DNA of 64,000 nt from Acanthochromis polyacanthus (Eukaryota > Chordata > Actinopteri > Pomacentridae). This document shows, piece after piece, positions 35,847 through 47,600 of this stretch (positions are counted from its first letter, which is position 1; every line of letters starts with the position of its first letter). Under the pieces are notes generated by a model. It worked only from the letters and a program-made list of their open reading frames with translations. It had not been told where the DNA came from and ran no database searches. The DNA lies in the NCBI RefSeq assembly GCF_021347895.1, contig NC_067116.1, positions 37,025,639 through 37,089,638 of the forward strand, given 5' to 3'. The position numbers were made by a program, and so were the translations under genes.

Positions 35847-38800
35847 ATGGAGATAATCTTCAGTGTTCTCGGCTTGGAGTGGGTAGATGGCAGAAGTTTA
35901 TTAATATTTTTCTGTGTCTTCCTGCTGTTGGCTGATGTTTTGAAGAACAGAGTGCCAAAAAACTTCCCTCCTGGACCATGGGCTCTACCCTTCATTGGTG
36001 ATCTTCATCGCATCCAACCTGGAAGACTTCATCTGCAGTTCATAGAGGTAGAAATCTATAGATTTTCTGTCCAGAACTTCCTGAGAATATACATGCAGCT
36101 CTGGCTTTCTTGCACAGACCCTCTGTGGTTTTCTTCCAGACAAGTCCTTCTTGTCTATGTTCTGGTAATCTTTGATGAAGCCACATCAAGAATGGCCTGA
36201 ACTGACATACAGTCTTGAATAAAAGTTTGCATACACTTTTCAAAATCATGTATATCATGGGAGTGTTGAATTTCCAAAGACTTTCATGACTCTGCATTTT
36301 CTATGATGGAATCACTGAAAAACACACATCTTTGTCACAAAAAACATTTAAGCATTTCAGGTCTATCATTGATTTATTATAGATCTTTTGGAAATATGAC
36401 AAAGCCTGCTGGGTCAAAAATATCTGTGCAACAATGTTAATATTTGGTCAAACATCCCTTAGCTATTTTCATCTCAACTAGGCACTTTTGAGAGCCGTCC
36501 ACCAGTTTTTGGTTTTATCTTTGACCACGAATTGACAATCAATTTGTTCAAGTCAAAGATTTCCTTTTTCTGATCTTTGCAGAGCTCCTCAGACTTTTTT
36601 GGTATACTGTTTGGTGCTGTTTCCAATAAATTTCTATTGGAGTGCTGGGCTCTAATAGAATTGGCTCAGAGGAGTCAGCAGCTGCAGTCAATCCTAATCA
36701 TTTGCGAGAACATAAGAGGCCATGTCACTAAGGATATCTGAATAACGAGACTTTTGACATCACCAAAACTGATCATTTAAATTGCTGCTTCTATATTTTT
36801 CACTGCAGGTTGTATCATATTTCCAGAAGACCTATAATAAATCTTTGAAAGAACCAAAAGAACCAAAATGCTTGATTTTTTTTTCCCGGGACAAAGACGC
36901 ATGGGTTTCAATATAGGAAACTCAAGACTGCCACAATATACATCGTAACAGGCCAGATCTAGCCCCGCCCCCTTCCGGTTCCCCTGCCAGTGTGTCTCTG
37001 GTCTGTGAGTTTCACACCTGCAGCTCATCCCATCTGCTGCTATAAAGACCAGCTTCACATACTAGCAGGGGACGTGGGATTATACTGCTTCATTCGCTGA
37101 GAGACATCGGGATGTTCAGCAAGACCCTGCAGCTGCCAGAGCAGCCTGTTTTCCTCCAGCCAGCCTCCTGAGTGAGGACGTGGACCCCTGCACTTATTAC
37201 ATTTCCTTAGTTGAAGAATAAATTCTTATATATTTGTGTGAAATATAGATGTAAAATGAATGCATTGCAGTAGAACCTGAACTCACCTGAGTCACTGTTC
37301 ACCAAAACACCAATCTGCTGTCTGTGCTCAGTTTGTAGAGAAATATGGAAACATTTTCAGCCTTCGTCTCTTTGGTGGAAGGCTTGTTGTCATCAATGGC
37401 TACAAGCATGTGAAAGAAGCCCTGGTCCAACAAGGAGAAGACTATGTAGATCGTCCTACCGTGCCGTTGTTCAATGAATTGTTTGGGGACAAAGGTGCTG
37501 TTTGTTGCTTTTTGTTTCAAAAGTTGCAAGTTGGTGTTTTTACAAAGACCAACAGCATCAAATTACATCTGATCTAATTCTGTGTTGTTTTCCCAAAAGG
37601 CATTGTTTTCTCAAATGGTAATCCATGGAAGCAGCAGAGGAGATTTGCTCTTCATACACTCAGAAACTTTGGTCTGGGAAAGAAAACCCTGGAGCTGTTT
37701 ATCCAGGAGGAGTGTCGATATCTCACAGAAGCTTTTGCAGATCACCAAGGTGAAATCTTTTTTTTCTCGTTTTTTGCATTGATGCATTCATTTTTATTTT
37801 CTAAATTTATTCCATACACATTCCATTTTCCTTTTATCTTCAATTTTGCAATGCAGAAGCATGCAACAAGACATTTGTGAATCAGCTTATGAAACAAAAC
37901 ATGGCAACAGTCATAACTGAAAGGAACATCTGCATTCTCTGTATCAGAACTGAAATAATGAGTCGCTTTACATATTTTTAAATGTAAAATTATGATGAGG
38001 CTGGTTTGTACCACATTAAGAACTTCTCTAATTATGTTCTGACTCGTATTTCAATATTTTCCCTCTTTTATTTATTGATTATTTTACAGACAAGCCTTTT
38101 AATGCCCAAAAACTGATACACAATGCTGTGTCCAACATCATCTGCTGTTTGGTGTTTGGGCATCGATTCGAGTACACTGACAAGCAGTACCAGACTATTC
38201 TCCACAACTTCAATGAGGTAGAGCGCTTACAGGAAGGCATATTAATCCAGGTGAGCCTCCACCATCCAATAATCAGATTAAAATCAGGATTGATTCATAA
38301 CACAGAAGGAAAATGTGCATTTTAATAGCAATATTGTAAAAGATTTCCTCTACAAATTCAAAAACAACCAATTACATTTAAAAATTTGCATTTGAAATTC
38401 TCTGTAAGTAAAAGTAAATCAATATTATTAGCAACAAATAGTGAGAGTATTCAACTAACAGACCTTTATCCAATAAAAGATGATTTAACCAGACATTGTC
38501 ATCTTGTCTGATAGATGTTTTGGTAACTATTCTCCTGCTCTGCAGATTTACAACACAGTACCCTGGCTGATGCACTGGCTGCCTGGACCTCATCGGAAGA
38601 TATTCTCTCTGATAAAAAAGAATATTGACTTTGTAGAAATGAAGATCAAAGAACACAGAGAAACCCTCAACCCCTCATCACCAAGAGACTATATCGACTC
38701 CTTCCTTATAGCAATGGGAGATGTGAGTGTTCCAATCTGTTTGTTCCTTGTGTCTTTCCAATCAAATATTTCATCTGATTCCTGATTCTTTTGCTTGTGT

Positions 38801-41786
38801 CTCTTGTGCAGAAAGAGGACAACGACGCTGGTTTTGATCTCAAAAATTTGTGTTACTGCACTCTTGATCTGTTTGGTGCTGGAACTGAAACTACTACCAC
38901 TACGTTACGCTGGGGGCTGCTGTACATGATCCATCACCCTGACATACAGAGTGAGTACATAAGTAATATCTGCCGCTTCTGCATCTTTTCAAAGCAACTT
39001 GCTATGACTTCATTTTGTCAGACGTTGCTCACAGCTGAGTCATGCATTTGGAGAGAAGATGTGTGATGCGTAATTTCATCCTCAGACATCATTTCAGCCC
39101 ACAGACTAATATTATCTCCTGGTTTCATGTTGTGCAGAGAGAGTCCAGGCTGAGATAAATGCTGTGATTGGTTCATCCAGACAGCCCTCCATGACTGACA
39201 GAGAAAACTTACCCTATACTAATGCAGTCATCCATGAAATACAGAGATATGCCAACATCGTCCCGCTCAATGTGGGCCGAATTACAGTCAGGGACACCAC
39301 ACTGGATAAGTACACAATCCCAAAGGTACACAACCCACTGGTAGCATGTAAACATGTACTAAATTACCAAAGAACCAAGAAGGAATGAATCAGTAATGAC
39401 CTGTTACTCAGTGTGCTGTTCATAAGTACTTCTGTTATAACTTCTATTCCTAAATTATTTAATTGATAATTATAGGTTACTGAAGATGATTTCAAACCTG
39501 AATAGCACAAAACATTGTATACTCACCCATTATTGATTACTCCAAATTACTGTTATCGTGTCCTTCGGTAAAGTGAAACATCATTCTGATTAGTCTCTCT
39601 GTAGACTGTCATTCCTTTGCAATTTTTACACTATTACTTACTGTTTGCTCACTGTCTTCAATTATTTTGCAGAAAATCAGTATCACATTTGTAGTCACAT
39701 TGTTGTAATTTTCTGTAACATTAGAAATGCAGACACCTCCAAAGTAATTAAGCCTTTTAACAGTGTTGTTTCCTCAGGGCACCATGATAATACCGACGCT
39801 GCACTCGGTCCTCAATGATGATTCGATGTGGGAAACTCCACACTCCTTCAACCCTCAGCATTTTCTGGACCAGGATGGGAAATTTAGGAAGAGAGAGGCC
39901 TTCATTCCATTTTCTGCAGGTGAGTAATCCTATAATATGGTGTTCTACCCAAAGGCCCTATGAGCTACTGCATGGCATGAGTTGCCTCCATGGGTAACCA
40001 CTCAATTAAGGTATTCATTGTTTCTTTTTATTTATTGACTGTATGCAAACATCTGCTGATGTTCTCTGGACACAGCATCAATGATGTTCCTGGAATCTTC
40101 TGGTGTTTTCGGTCTTTGAACATCGTACACTATCTTCCAGCTGACCCAACTTGGGTTGATGTATTTATGGACATTCAGCTGTTCTCCCGGTCCACCAACA
40201 ACTGCCAGTGTGAATGCTGGTGACTTTGTTTTGCTCAAAGTGTGTAGAAACGATGGACTTAGAAGTACCTTATGCTAATCAAAGGGAAGGATGCAGTGTC
40301 CTTCTGAGAGTTGTCATAGATGTCACCCAAGCTTCTGACCGGCTGTACTGTGATTATTGGGATGTCTGTGCCATTCATCAATCCATCCGTCCCTCTCCTC
40401 AGCAATGCTTTCCAGTTGTCCCTGGGGATCCCAGGTGAGATACGTTATGTAATCCCTTCAGTGAGTTCTGGGTCTACCCTGTGGTCTCCTCGGGCTGATG
40501 TGCTTGAAAAACCTCCAAAGGAAGTCTCCCAGGAGCCAGACAAATCAGACATCCACACCACATCAACTGGGTTTTTTTAGCACAAAGAGTAGCAACTCCA
40601 CTCCAAGCTTTCTCTGGATGTCTTAGCTTCTTACCCAATCTCTAAAGCTTGCCCAGCCACTCTATGGAAGCAAGTCATTTCGGCCGCATGTACCTGCAGT
40701 CTCTTCTTTCGGTCACTACCCAGAGCTCATGACCACAGATGAGGATTGGAAAGTAGGTGGACTGGTAATTCAGTAGCTGCGCATTCTGGCTCAGGTCGCC
40801 AATTTACCACAACAGTCCATTACTACTGAGGTTGTACCAAGCTGCCTGGCAATCTCGCACTCCATTTTCCTCTGATTTAAGAATCTCAAGATCCTGAGAC
40901 ACTTACACTCACTCACATCCCAGCTGTTTCACACTTGACTTCACAGGTCAGAGTCTAATACAGCCAACAGTATCACGTTGACTGCATGAAACAGCGATGC
41001 AATCCTAAACCAGAGACCCTTCTCCCCTGGTGCCTTAAGACCCTGTCCATGAACACTACAAACATGATCAGAGACAAAGAGCAGCCTTGGCAGAATTCAG
41101 CATCTACAAACACCCACAGGAAATGCTTTCTTTGTGCTGAGGATGCAAATACAGCTCTCACTTTGATTGTATTGGGACTGAACGGCTCATAACAATGAGC
41201 TCAGTGCCCCATTCTCCTGCAGTACCCCTCACAGCACCTCTCATTTGACACAGTCGTAAGTCTTTTCAAATCCAAGAAGCACATGTGGACTGGCTGGATA
41301 AACTCAGATGACCCCCCCCCCAGCAGCTCTGCAAGCGTGAAGAGCTTGTTCATGTCCAGGATGGAATTTCCCTTTCACTGTGTTACATTAAGCTACATTG
41401 CCATTTGTACACTCTTCACATATGTTAATAAGTTAATGAGTTAACTGTTCTAAAAATGTATTAGATAAAAATATAAAAAACATAACTTACACAACACTTT
41501 TTTGTAGAATGCACAAAGCCACTTCAATGATTGCAATATGTTTAATATATAAATATCTGAACATGTAAATGATGTGAATGAAACTCATCTGCTGAACTGT
41601 GTATTCTCAGGTAAGCGGGTGTGTATTGGGGAACAGCTGGCCAGGATGGAGTTATTCCTCTTTTTCACCTCCCTCCTTCAGAGATTTTCATTCTCTGCGC
41701 CTGCTGGAGAGAAGCCCAGTCTGGAGTATACCATGGGATTCATTCGTTCACCCAAACCGTACCACCTTTGTGCCACACCACGATAA
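35847..41786 (+). CDS. Cytochrome P450 2J/2P-like, copy D (complete, 9 exons)
   Basis: Exons: 35847-36047, 37332-37494, 37600-37749, 38090-38250, 38546-38722, 38812-38950, 39138-39325, 39778-39919, 41611-41786 (TAA). Open frame of 498 codons. The start gives an N-terminus beginning [12 protein letters not shown], followed by the hydrophobic anchor and FPPGP. Catalytic motifs are intact: WKQQRR, AGTETT, EIQR and FSAGKRVCIG (Ile for Leu after the heme Cys). The exon 3 donor is ordinary GT and exon 4 begins AC, so the junction codon is Asp, as in copy E but not in A, B, C or F. The SRS5-like stretch of exon 7 (NVGRITVRD) departs from all other copies, hinting at a different substrate pocket. It is a close duplicate of copy E, with long shared stretches in introns 1-8. 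Confidence 0.95.
36205..36935. mobile_element. Tc1-like relic in intron 1 of copy D
   Basis: ACAGTCTTGAATAAAAGTTT, GCATACACTTTTCAAAATCA and CATGGGAGTGTTGAATTTCC match one Tc1 end; CTGCTGGGTCAAAAATATCT and TTTTGGTATACTGTTTGG match the interior; GGAAACTCAAGACTGCCAC near 36925 is the opposite end. The transposase part is mostly lost. Shared with copy E. Confidence 0.58.
36947..37192. repeat. GC-rich insert in intron 1 of copy D, possible LTR fragment
   Basis: Relative to copies E and F, D has a GC-rich segment (AACAGGCCAGATCTAGCCCC, CACACCTGCAGCTCATCCCA, CTATAAAGACCAGC) in place of the end of the Tc1 relic. A TATA-like CTATAAAG and a composition unlike the neighbours suggest a retroelement LTR piece. 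No clear terminal dinucleotides or target duplication. Confidence 0.35.
40020..41370 (-). mobile_element. Antisense LINE relic in intron 8 of copy D
   Basis: Minus-strand frame at 40973-41161 contains [27 protein letters not shown] and GLGLHR, corresponding to the RQGCxLSPxLFVxFMDRI reverse-transcriptase block. On the plus strand, antisense markers TTTCGGTCACTACCCAGAGC, TCATGACCACAGATGAGG and CAATCTCGCACTCCATTTTC fit the same LINE. Multiple stops. Related relics occupy intron 8 of E and F, so the insertion predates their duplication. Confidence 0.68.
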
Positions 41787-41792
41787 ACTCAC

Positions 41793-41798
41793 AATAAA
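41793..41798 (+). promoter_or_regulatory. Polyadenylation signal, copy D
   Basis: AATAAA close to the stop codon, with a second at 41916-41921 in the shared context CTTTTCAATAAACC. The distal one is better placed and shared with E. Confidence 0.5.
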
Positions 41799-44204
41799 TC
41801 ACCATGTGTTCCACTGCATTTGTCCTCTAATGCATTAAGTCTGCTGTTTATTGTAATTTGTCTATGGTATGAGTAAAATGTCATTGGAAAGTAATTTCAG
41901 TCAGCAGACCTTTTCAATAAACCATTTTACATTGTTAAAGTAATGTACAGTCGTGAACAACGTTTACGTACACTTGTGAAGAACATGTATATGGTGGCAT
42001 TCTTGAGATCAGTCACTCCTAGAAATCTTCATTTTTTAGGATGGAAGTGCTGAAATGTGTCATGACAAAACAATCATACATCCGTTGAATATCATTTGAA
42101 AATATTTTAAGACAGGACACCTTCTCAAAAAATAGTTACACATTATTGAAATAATTTACTGTATTTAAACATGCAAAAAAAAATCCTGTGAACCTTCCAG
42201 TTCTTAACAAAATTCACCGGGAACAATTATTTCCACGACACATTCATTCTGTCAGACTTGCAAAAACATGATTTGTGTGTCAATCAATAAACTGAGATGA
42301 ACTCATGCTTCTTGTGTTAAAGTTCATAGTGTTGACTCAGTGTAAGGTGTGGCAGTTCAGACAATGCAAAGACTCTCAGTGCTGATGATTAGTTTGAGAA
42401 TGTATGACACCTACTGTCATTAGCAATTCATTTGGACATAATCTGGACACTTCAGCTGGGTTCTGTGAAGTCTAAAGTTAGTACGACAGAAAATATGAGC
42501 AACCGTTATAGGCCTTCTGAACATTTTTTGGTCAAAATGCATTTTGCACAAATTTTGCACTTTACATATATTAGAACAGTTACCTTGTTGAAAGAAGGAA
42601 TTTTAATTCTAAAAATGAGCAATCCTCAAACTTGAGGTCATTTTTTATCTTTACATCAACATGCAGTCTGTCAAACGTCTGGGGTTTCCCTGTAAAGCTT
42701 TTGAAGTTAGAGATGGAAAATAACAGGTGAAAGAAAAAAGCTAGGGTTCCATAAACACTGGAAGAGAAAGTATTCAGAAAGGACAGAGAGATAAAATGAG
42801 AGTAGCTGTTGGACTCTGAAAGGAATCATTTTGTTATTTTCCACAGTCATAGCGACTTGACTCTGTGGAATATGTCTCAATTACAACCACTTTGGAGGAT
42901 CAAAATCCGTTCTATTTGTCTTCTGTGTGGAAATTCTTACTTCGGTAATGCATAAACACATATTTATGAATGATTGTGCATGTATAAGCACACTTTTCGG
43001 TGTTTTGTTAAGAAATGAACAATCCTGTGAACTGCCATGTGTAAACATTTCTTCCATGGTCGTATTATGACTAACCGATCTGACTATAAGTCTCTTTCTC
43101 TGATTTTGTAATATCTCCTTGAATTGAACATTTTGATCCACTGTCTCAATAGATGTCTGACCCTTCATACAGATAACATTAGTGGCATTCAGACTTTATC
43201 TGGTAATGTGCAGGTGACCCTTGTCTTTGTTTTTCAAGCAAATGAGAGAGTGCAAAGCTCAGTGAGAATCTGATATGAGTGGACGACACCCTGACTAATT
43301 ATGACCTCCGGATGAGAACATGAACTCAGCATTAGTGCAAAGAAATAGATGATCCTGACACATCGGTTAGGTTTTGACACAGAAAGGCTACACGGTAAAT
43401 GGAAAGGTTTTGGGTAATTTGTTCTCATGCTGAGATTTAGATGATAAGATTGGTACCACTGTCATGCTAGTATGACAAAAAATAGCTTTTTTTGATAGTG
43501 ACTCCATGGACAAAAGCTTGAAAGGAAGTAATGGTGTAGGGATACATGTAAGGCCTTTAGAGGCAAAGAGAGAACATTTTTGAAATAATAACTGACAAAT
43601 ATGTAACCTTGATACACAGGGATTACTTTTAAGGACAGAAGAAGGACCATTGTGTCCATATTTCAAACATGTTCTGTTTGGAGGATATGTCGGCTAATTT
43701 AAATGGATTCTGGAAGTTTTGTTTCGTTTGTAGATTCTGTCTACCACTTTACCTAAAAATGTATTTATTTAAATGAAAAAAATGAAAATAAAACAAAGAA
43801 AATACTATCTTCTGTGAACCGAAGCAACGACCAAATCAGCATCATTGATTTTTTTGTTGAGAGATGAACTGGAGAGATATGACAAGTGATAGCTTTTATA
43901 ACCGGATTGTTGATATCTAAAACACACACACTGTGCTTTTACTGTGGATAAAGTTGAAGCTAATGACCTGCACGACTATAAATGATTAACAAATGCAAAA
44001 TATAACCACACTGTGAGTGTATCAGACTACTATGGTGTCATATGAATCTAAAAATTGCAGTTTTGTCTCATTTAAAAAGAAATTTTATTGAACTGATGTG
44101 AAAACGCAGCTTATGTTTTGTTAGCCTGTCTGGTTTTTAGCAATATTTGTCAGCTTAATGTATTATTTACTGAATCCTTATTGAATTGCTATGTCTAATA
44201 AGTT

Positions 44205-44400
44205 AAGACCTTCAAAATAAAAGCACCTGTGTGTGTATGTGTGCTCTGTAGTACAATCTGTACTGACTAATAATTTTGACTTGAAGCAGAATATTTATAT
44301 ACAATGATATTACTTCTTACTTTCATTTTTTACAAAAGCAAAAGCTATTATTCGTCACTGAAGAGCAAATGGATGCACAAGCTCTTATTTTGAAGGTCTT
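44205..44400. mobile_element. Inverted-repeat (MITE-like) element upstream of copy E
   Basis: Arms AAGACCTTCAAAATAAAAGC and GCTCTTATTTTGAAGGTCTT pair as in the element before copy D; 196 bp. It ends about 260 bp before the E start codon because an extra leader block follows. Confidence 0.6.
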
Positions 44401-44497
44401 TTGAAGGTTGTCATGAAACACCATGAAGTACTTTTACCTGACTGACCTGTGTTCAGTTGAAGTAGCTACAGTTAGCATGGAGGAATGGAGACAATAA

Positions 44498-44661
44498 AGT
44501 ATTTATCTGCCTGCATGTACGAGCAAAGGTGAGGTGAGTTCACTTCAGTATGTATAACAGAATGGGCAGATTAAGAGAGACTGGGAGGAGTCAGTTCATT
44601 TCACTGAACAACTTAAAAGGAGCGAGTTTCCATTTATACATAGCAGAGTTCAAACGAAGAA
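44498..44661 (+). promoter_or_regulatory. Leader/promoter block specific to copies E and F (copy E)
   Basis: About 164 bp, from AGTATTTATCTGCCTGCATG to CAAACGAAGAA just before the ATG, almost identical to 52763-52925 before copy F and absent from B, C, D and G. In E it follows a decayed copy of the usual leader that still contains two ATGs (44477, 44485), opening ORFs of 6 and 15 codons. It may be 5' UTR or proximal promoter; no TATA box is obvious. Confidence 0.55.
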
Positions 44662-47600
44662 ATGGAGGCAATACTCAGTGTTCTCGGCTTGGAGTGGGTA
44701 GATGGCAGAAGTTTATTAATATTTTTCTGTGTTTTTCTGCTGTTGGCTGATGTTTTGAAGAACAGAGTGCCAAAAAACTTCCCTCCTGGACCATGGGCTC
44801 TACCCTTCATTGGTGATCTTCATCGCATCCAACCTGCAAGACTTCATCTGCAGTTCGCAGAGGTAAAAATCTATAGATTTTCTGTTCAGAACTTCCTGAG
44901 AATAAACAGGCAGCTCTGGCTTTCTTACACAGACCCTCTGTGGTTTTCCTCCAGACAAGTCCTTCTTGTCTATGTTCTGGTAATCTTTGATGAAGCCACA
45001 TCAAGAGTGGCCTAAAGTGACATAAAGTCTTGAACACAAGTTTATATACACTTTTCAAAATCATGTATATCATGGGAGTCTTGAGTTTCCAAAGACTTTC
45101 ATCACTCTGAATTTTCTATGATGGAATCACTGAAAACACGTCTTTGTCACAAAAAAATTTACGCATTTCAGTTCTGTCATTGATTTATTATAGAGCTTCT
45201 GGAAATATGACAAAGAGATCTGTGCAACAGTGCTAATATTTGGTCAAACATCCCTTGGCTATTTTCATCTCAACTAGGCACTTTTGGGAACCACACTCAA
45301 GTTTTTGGTTTTGTCTTTGACCACCAATTGACGACCGACTTGTTCAGGTCAAAGATTTCCTTTGTCTGATCTTTGCAGAGCTCCTCAGACTTTTTCACTA
45401 AAGTGCTTGGTGCTGTTTCTAATCAGTGTAGCAAATGGAATCAAACTGATTCTGGAGAGCCTGGGGGTCCGTGTACGTCGCCGTCATTCTATTTTCGATT
45501 TGGGGTCAAAACACCAAAAACGGATAACGGCCGTTTCCCGTTTTTCGTTTTCAAAATAAAAATCAGAAAACGGAAAACCAATCCGTTTTCCGATTTTCTT
45601 TTTTCAATAAAAACGGATATCAAAAAACAAATTAGAAGTTAAATTTCATTTTTTGATTTTATTCCCTGTATGTCTCATCATATTTTTTATTTAAAAATAG
45701 AATATTAGCGATTTTTTTGTACTGAAAATGGCTGGAATTGACTGCAGCTTAAAGGGTTAACAACATTTATGTTTTGATTTGGTTCTAGGAGAGTGGGTCC
45801 GTGTACGTCGTCATTTCTGATGTTTGTCTTGCAAAAGTGTAGTTAAAAACGGATATCAAAAAATGAAATTTAACTTCTAATTTGATTTTTGATATCCGTT
45901 TTTATTGAAAAAAAGAAAATCGGAAAACAGATTGGTTTTCTGTTTTCTGATTTTTATTTTGAAAATGAAAAACGGGAAATGGCCGTTATCCGTTTTTGGT
46001 GTTTTGACCCCAAATCGAAAATAGAATGACGGCAACGTACACGGACCAGCCTGCACCTAAAGTCAATCGTAATCACTTGCGAGCTATAGGAGACTCAAGA
46101 CTGCCACAGTATACATGATCTGTACAAGTGAATGTAAACGTTTGTTCATGACTGAACATACTCAGGCTGAGACCCAACAGTGTTCAGAATTGTGGCAGAT
46201 AACTGAACTATTGCGGCATATAACTAAGACCCTCAGTATTATGAACCACAGAACTTAACCTCACAACTATGAATATTATGGCCAGACCTGACAACATCAT
46301 AAATTATGGAGATTTTGAGATAAGTTTTGACTCGATAAAAATATTTAATAATAGATAATATTATTTGATATTATATTGTTATATTATATTATATTATATT
46401 GAAGGAAACAGGAGGACCCCTCATGTGATCTGTTTATTTTTTCCAAACACTTATTACATTTCCTTAGTTGATGAATAAATTCTTATATATTTGTGTGAAA
46501 TATAGATGTAAAATGAATGCATTGCAGTAGAACCTGAACTCACCTGAGTCACTGTTCACCAAAACACCAATCTGCTGTTTGTGCTCAGTTTGCAGAGAAA
46601 TATGGAAACATTTTCAGCCTTCGTCTCTTTGGTGGAAGGATTGTTGTCATCAATAGCTACAAGCATGTGAAAGAAGCTCTGGTCCAACAAGGAGAAGACT
46701 ATGTAGATCGTCCCTCTGTCCCGTTGTTCGATGAATTGAATCCGGACAAAGGTGCTGTTTGTTGCATTTTTGTTTCAAAAGTTGCAAGTTGGTGTTTTTA
46801 CAAAGGCCAGCACAATCAGATTACTTCTGATCTAATTCTGTGTTGTTTTCCCAAAAGGTATTGTTTTATCAAATGGTAATCCATGGAAGCAGCAGAGGAG
46901 ATTTGCTCTTCATACACTCAGAAACTTTGGTCTGGGAAAGAAAACCATGGAGCTGTTTATCCAGGAGGAGTGTCGATATCTCACAGAAGCTTTTGCAGAT
47001 CACAAAGGTGATATCTTATTTTTTTCTCGTTTTTTGCATTGATGCTTTCATTTTTATTTTCTATATTTATTCCGTACACGCCATTTTCCTTTTATCTTCA
47101 ACTTTGCAATGCAGAAGCATGCAACAAGACATTTGTGAATCAGCTTATGAAACAAAACATGGCAACAGTCATAACTGAAAGGAACATCTGCATTCTCTGT
47201 ATCAGAACTGAAATAATGAGTCGCTTTACATATTTTTAAATGTAAAGTTATGATGAGGCTGGTTTGTACCACATTAAGAACTTCTCTAATTATGTTCTGA
47301 CTTGTATTTCAATATTTTCCCTCTTTTATTTATTGATTATTTTACAGACAAGCCTTTTAATGCCCAAAAACTGATACACAATGCTGTGTCCAACATCATC
47401 TGCTGTTTGGTGTTTGGGCATCGATTCGAGTACACTGACAAGCAGTACCAGACTATTCTCCACAACTTCAATGAGGCAGTGCGCTTACAGGAAAGCATAT
47501 TCATCCAGGTGAGCCTCCAGTATCCAATAATCATATTTAAATCAGAGTTTAATCAAAACACAGAAGTAAAATGTGCCTTTTAAAAGCAAAAATGTAAAAG

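Larger units (their letters stand above)
41787..44661. other. Intergenic region D-E
   Basis: 3' UTR of D; one Tc1 end (about 41943-42150); sequence shared with other spacers (42180-42660); a roughly 1.2-kb stretch (42660-43860) without recognised genes or repeats; then shared upstream sequence, the inverted-repeat element (44205-44400) and the leader block of E. Confidence 0.6.

Noticed and set aside
44477..44497. ATG at 44477 as the start of copy E
   Set aside because: It is followed by a stop after six codons and is out of line with exon 1, which starts at 44662 as in all other copies.
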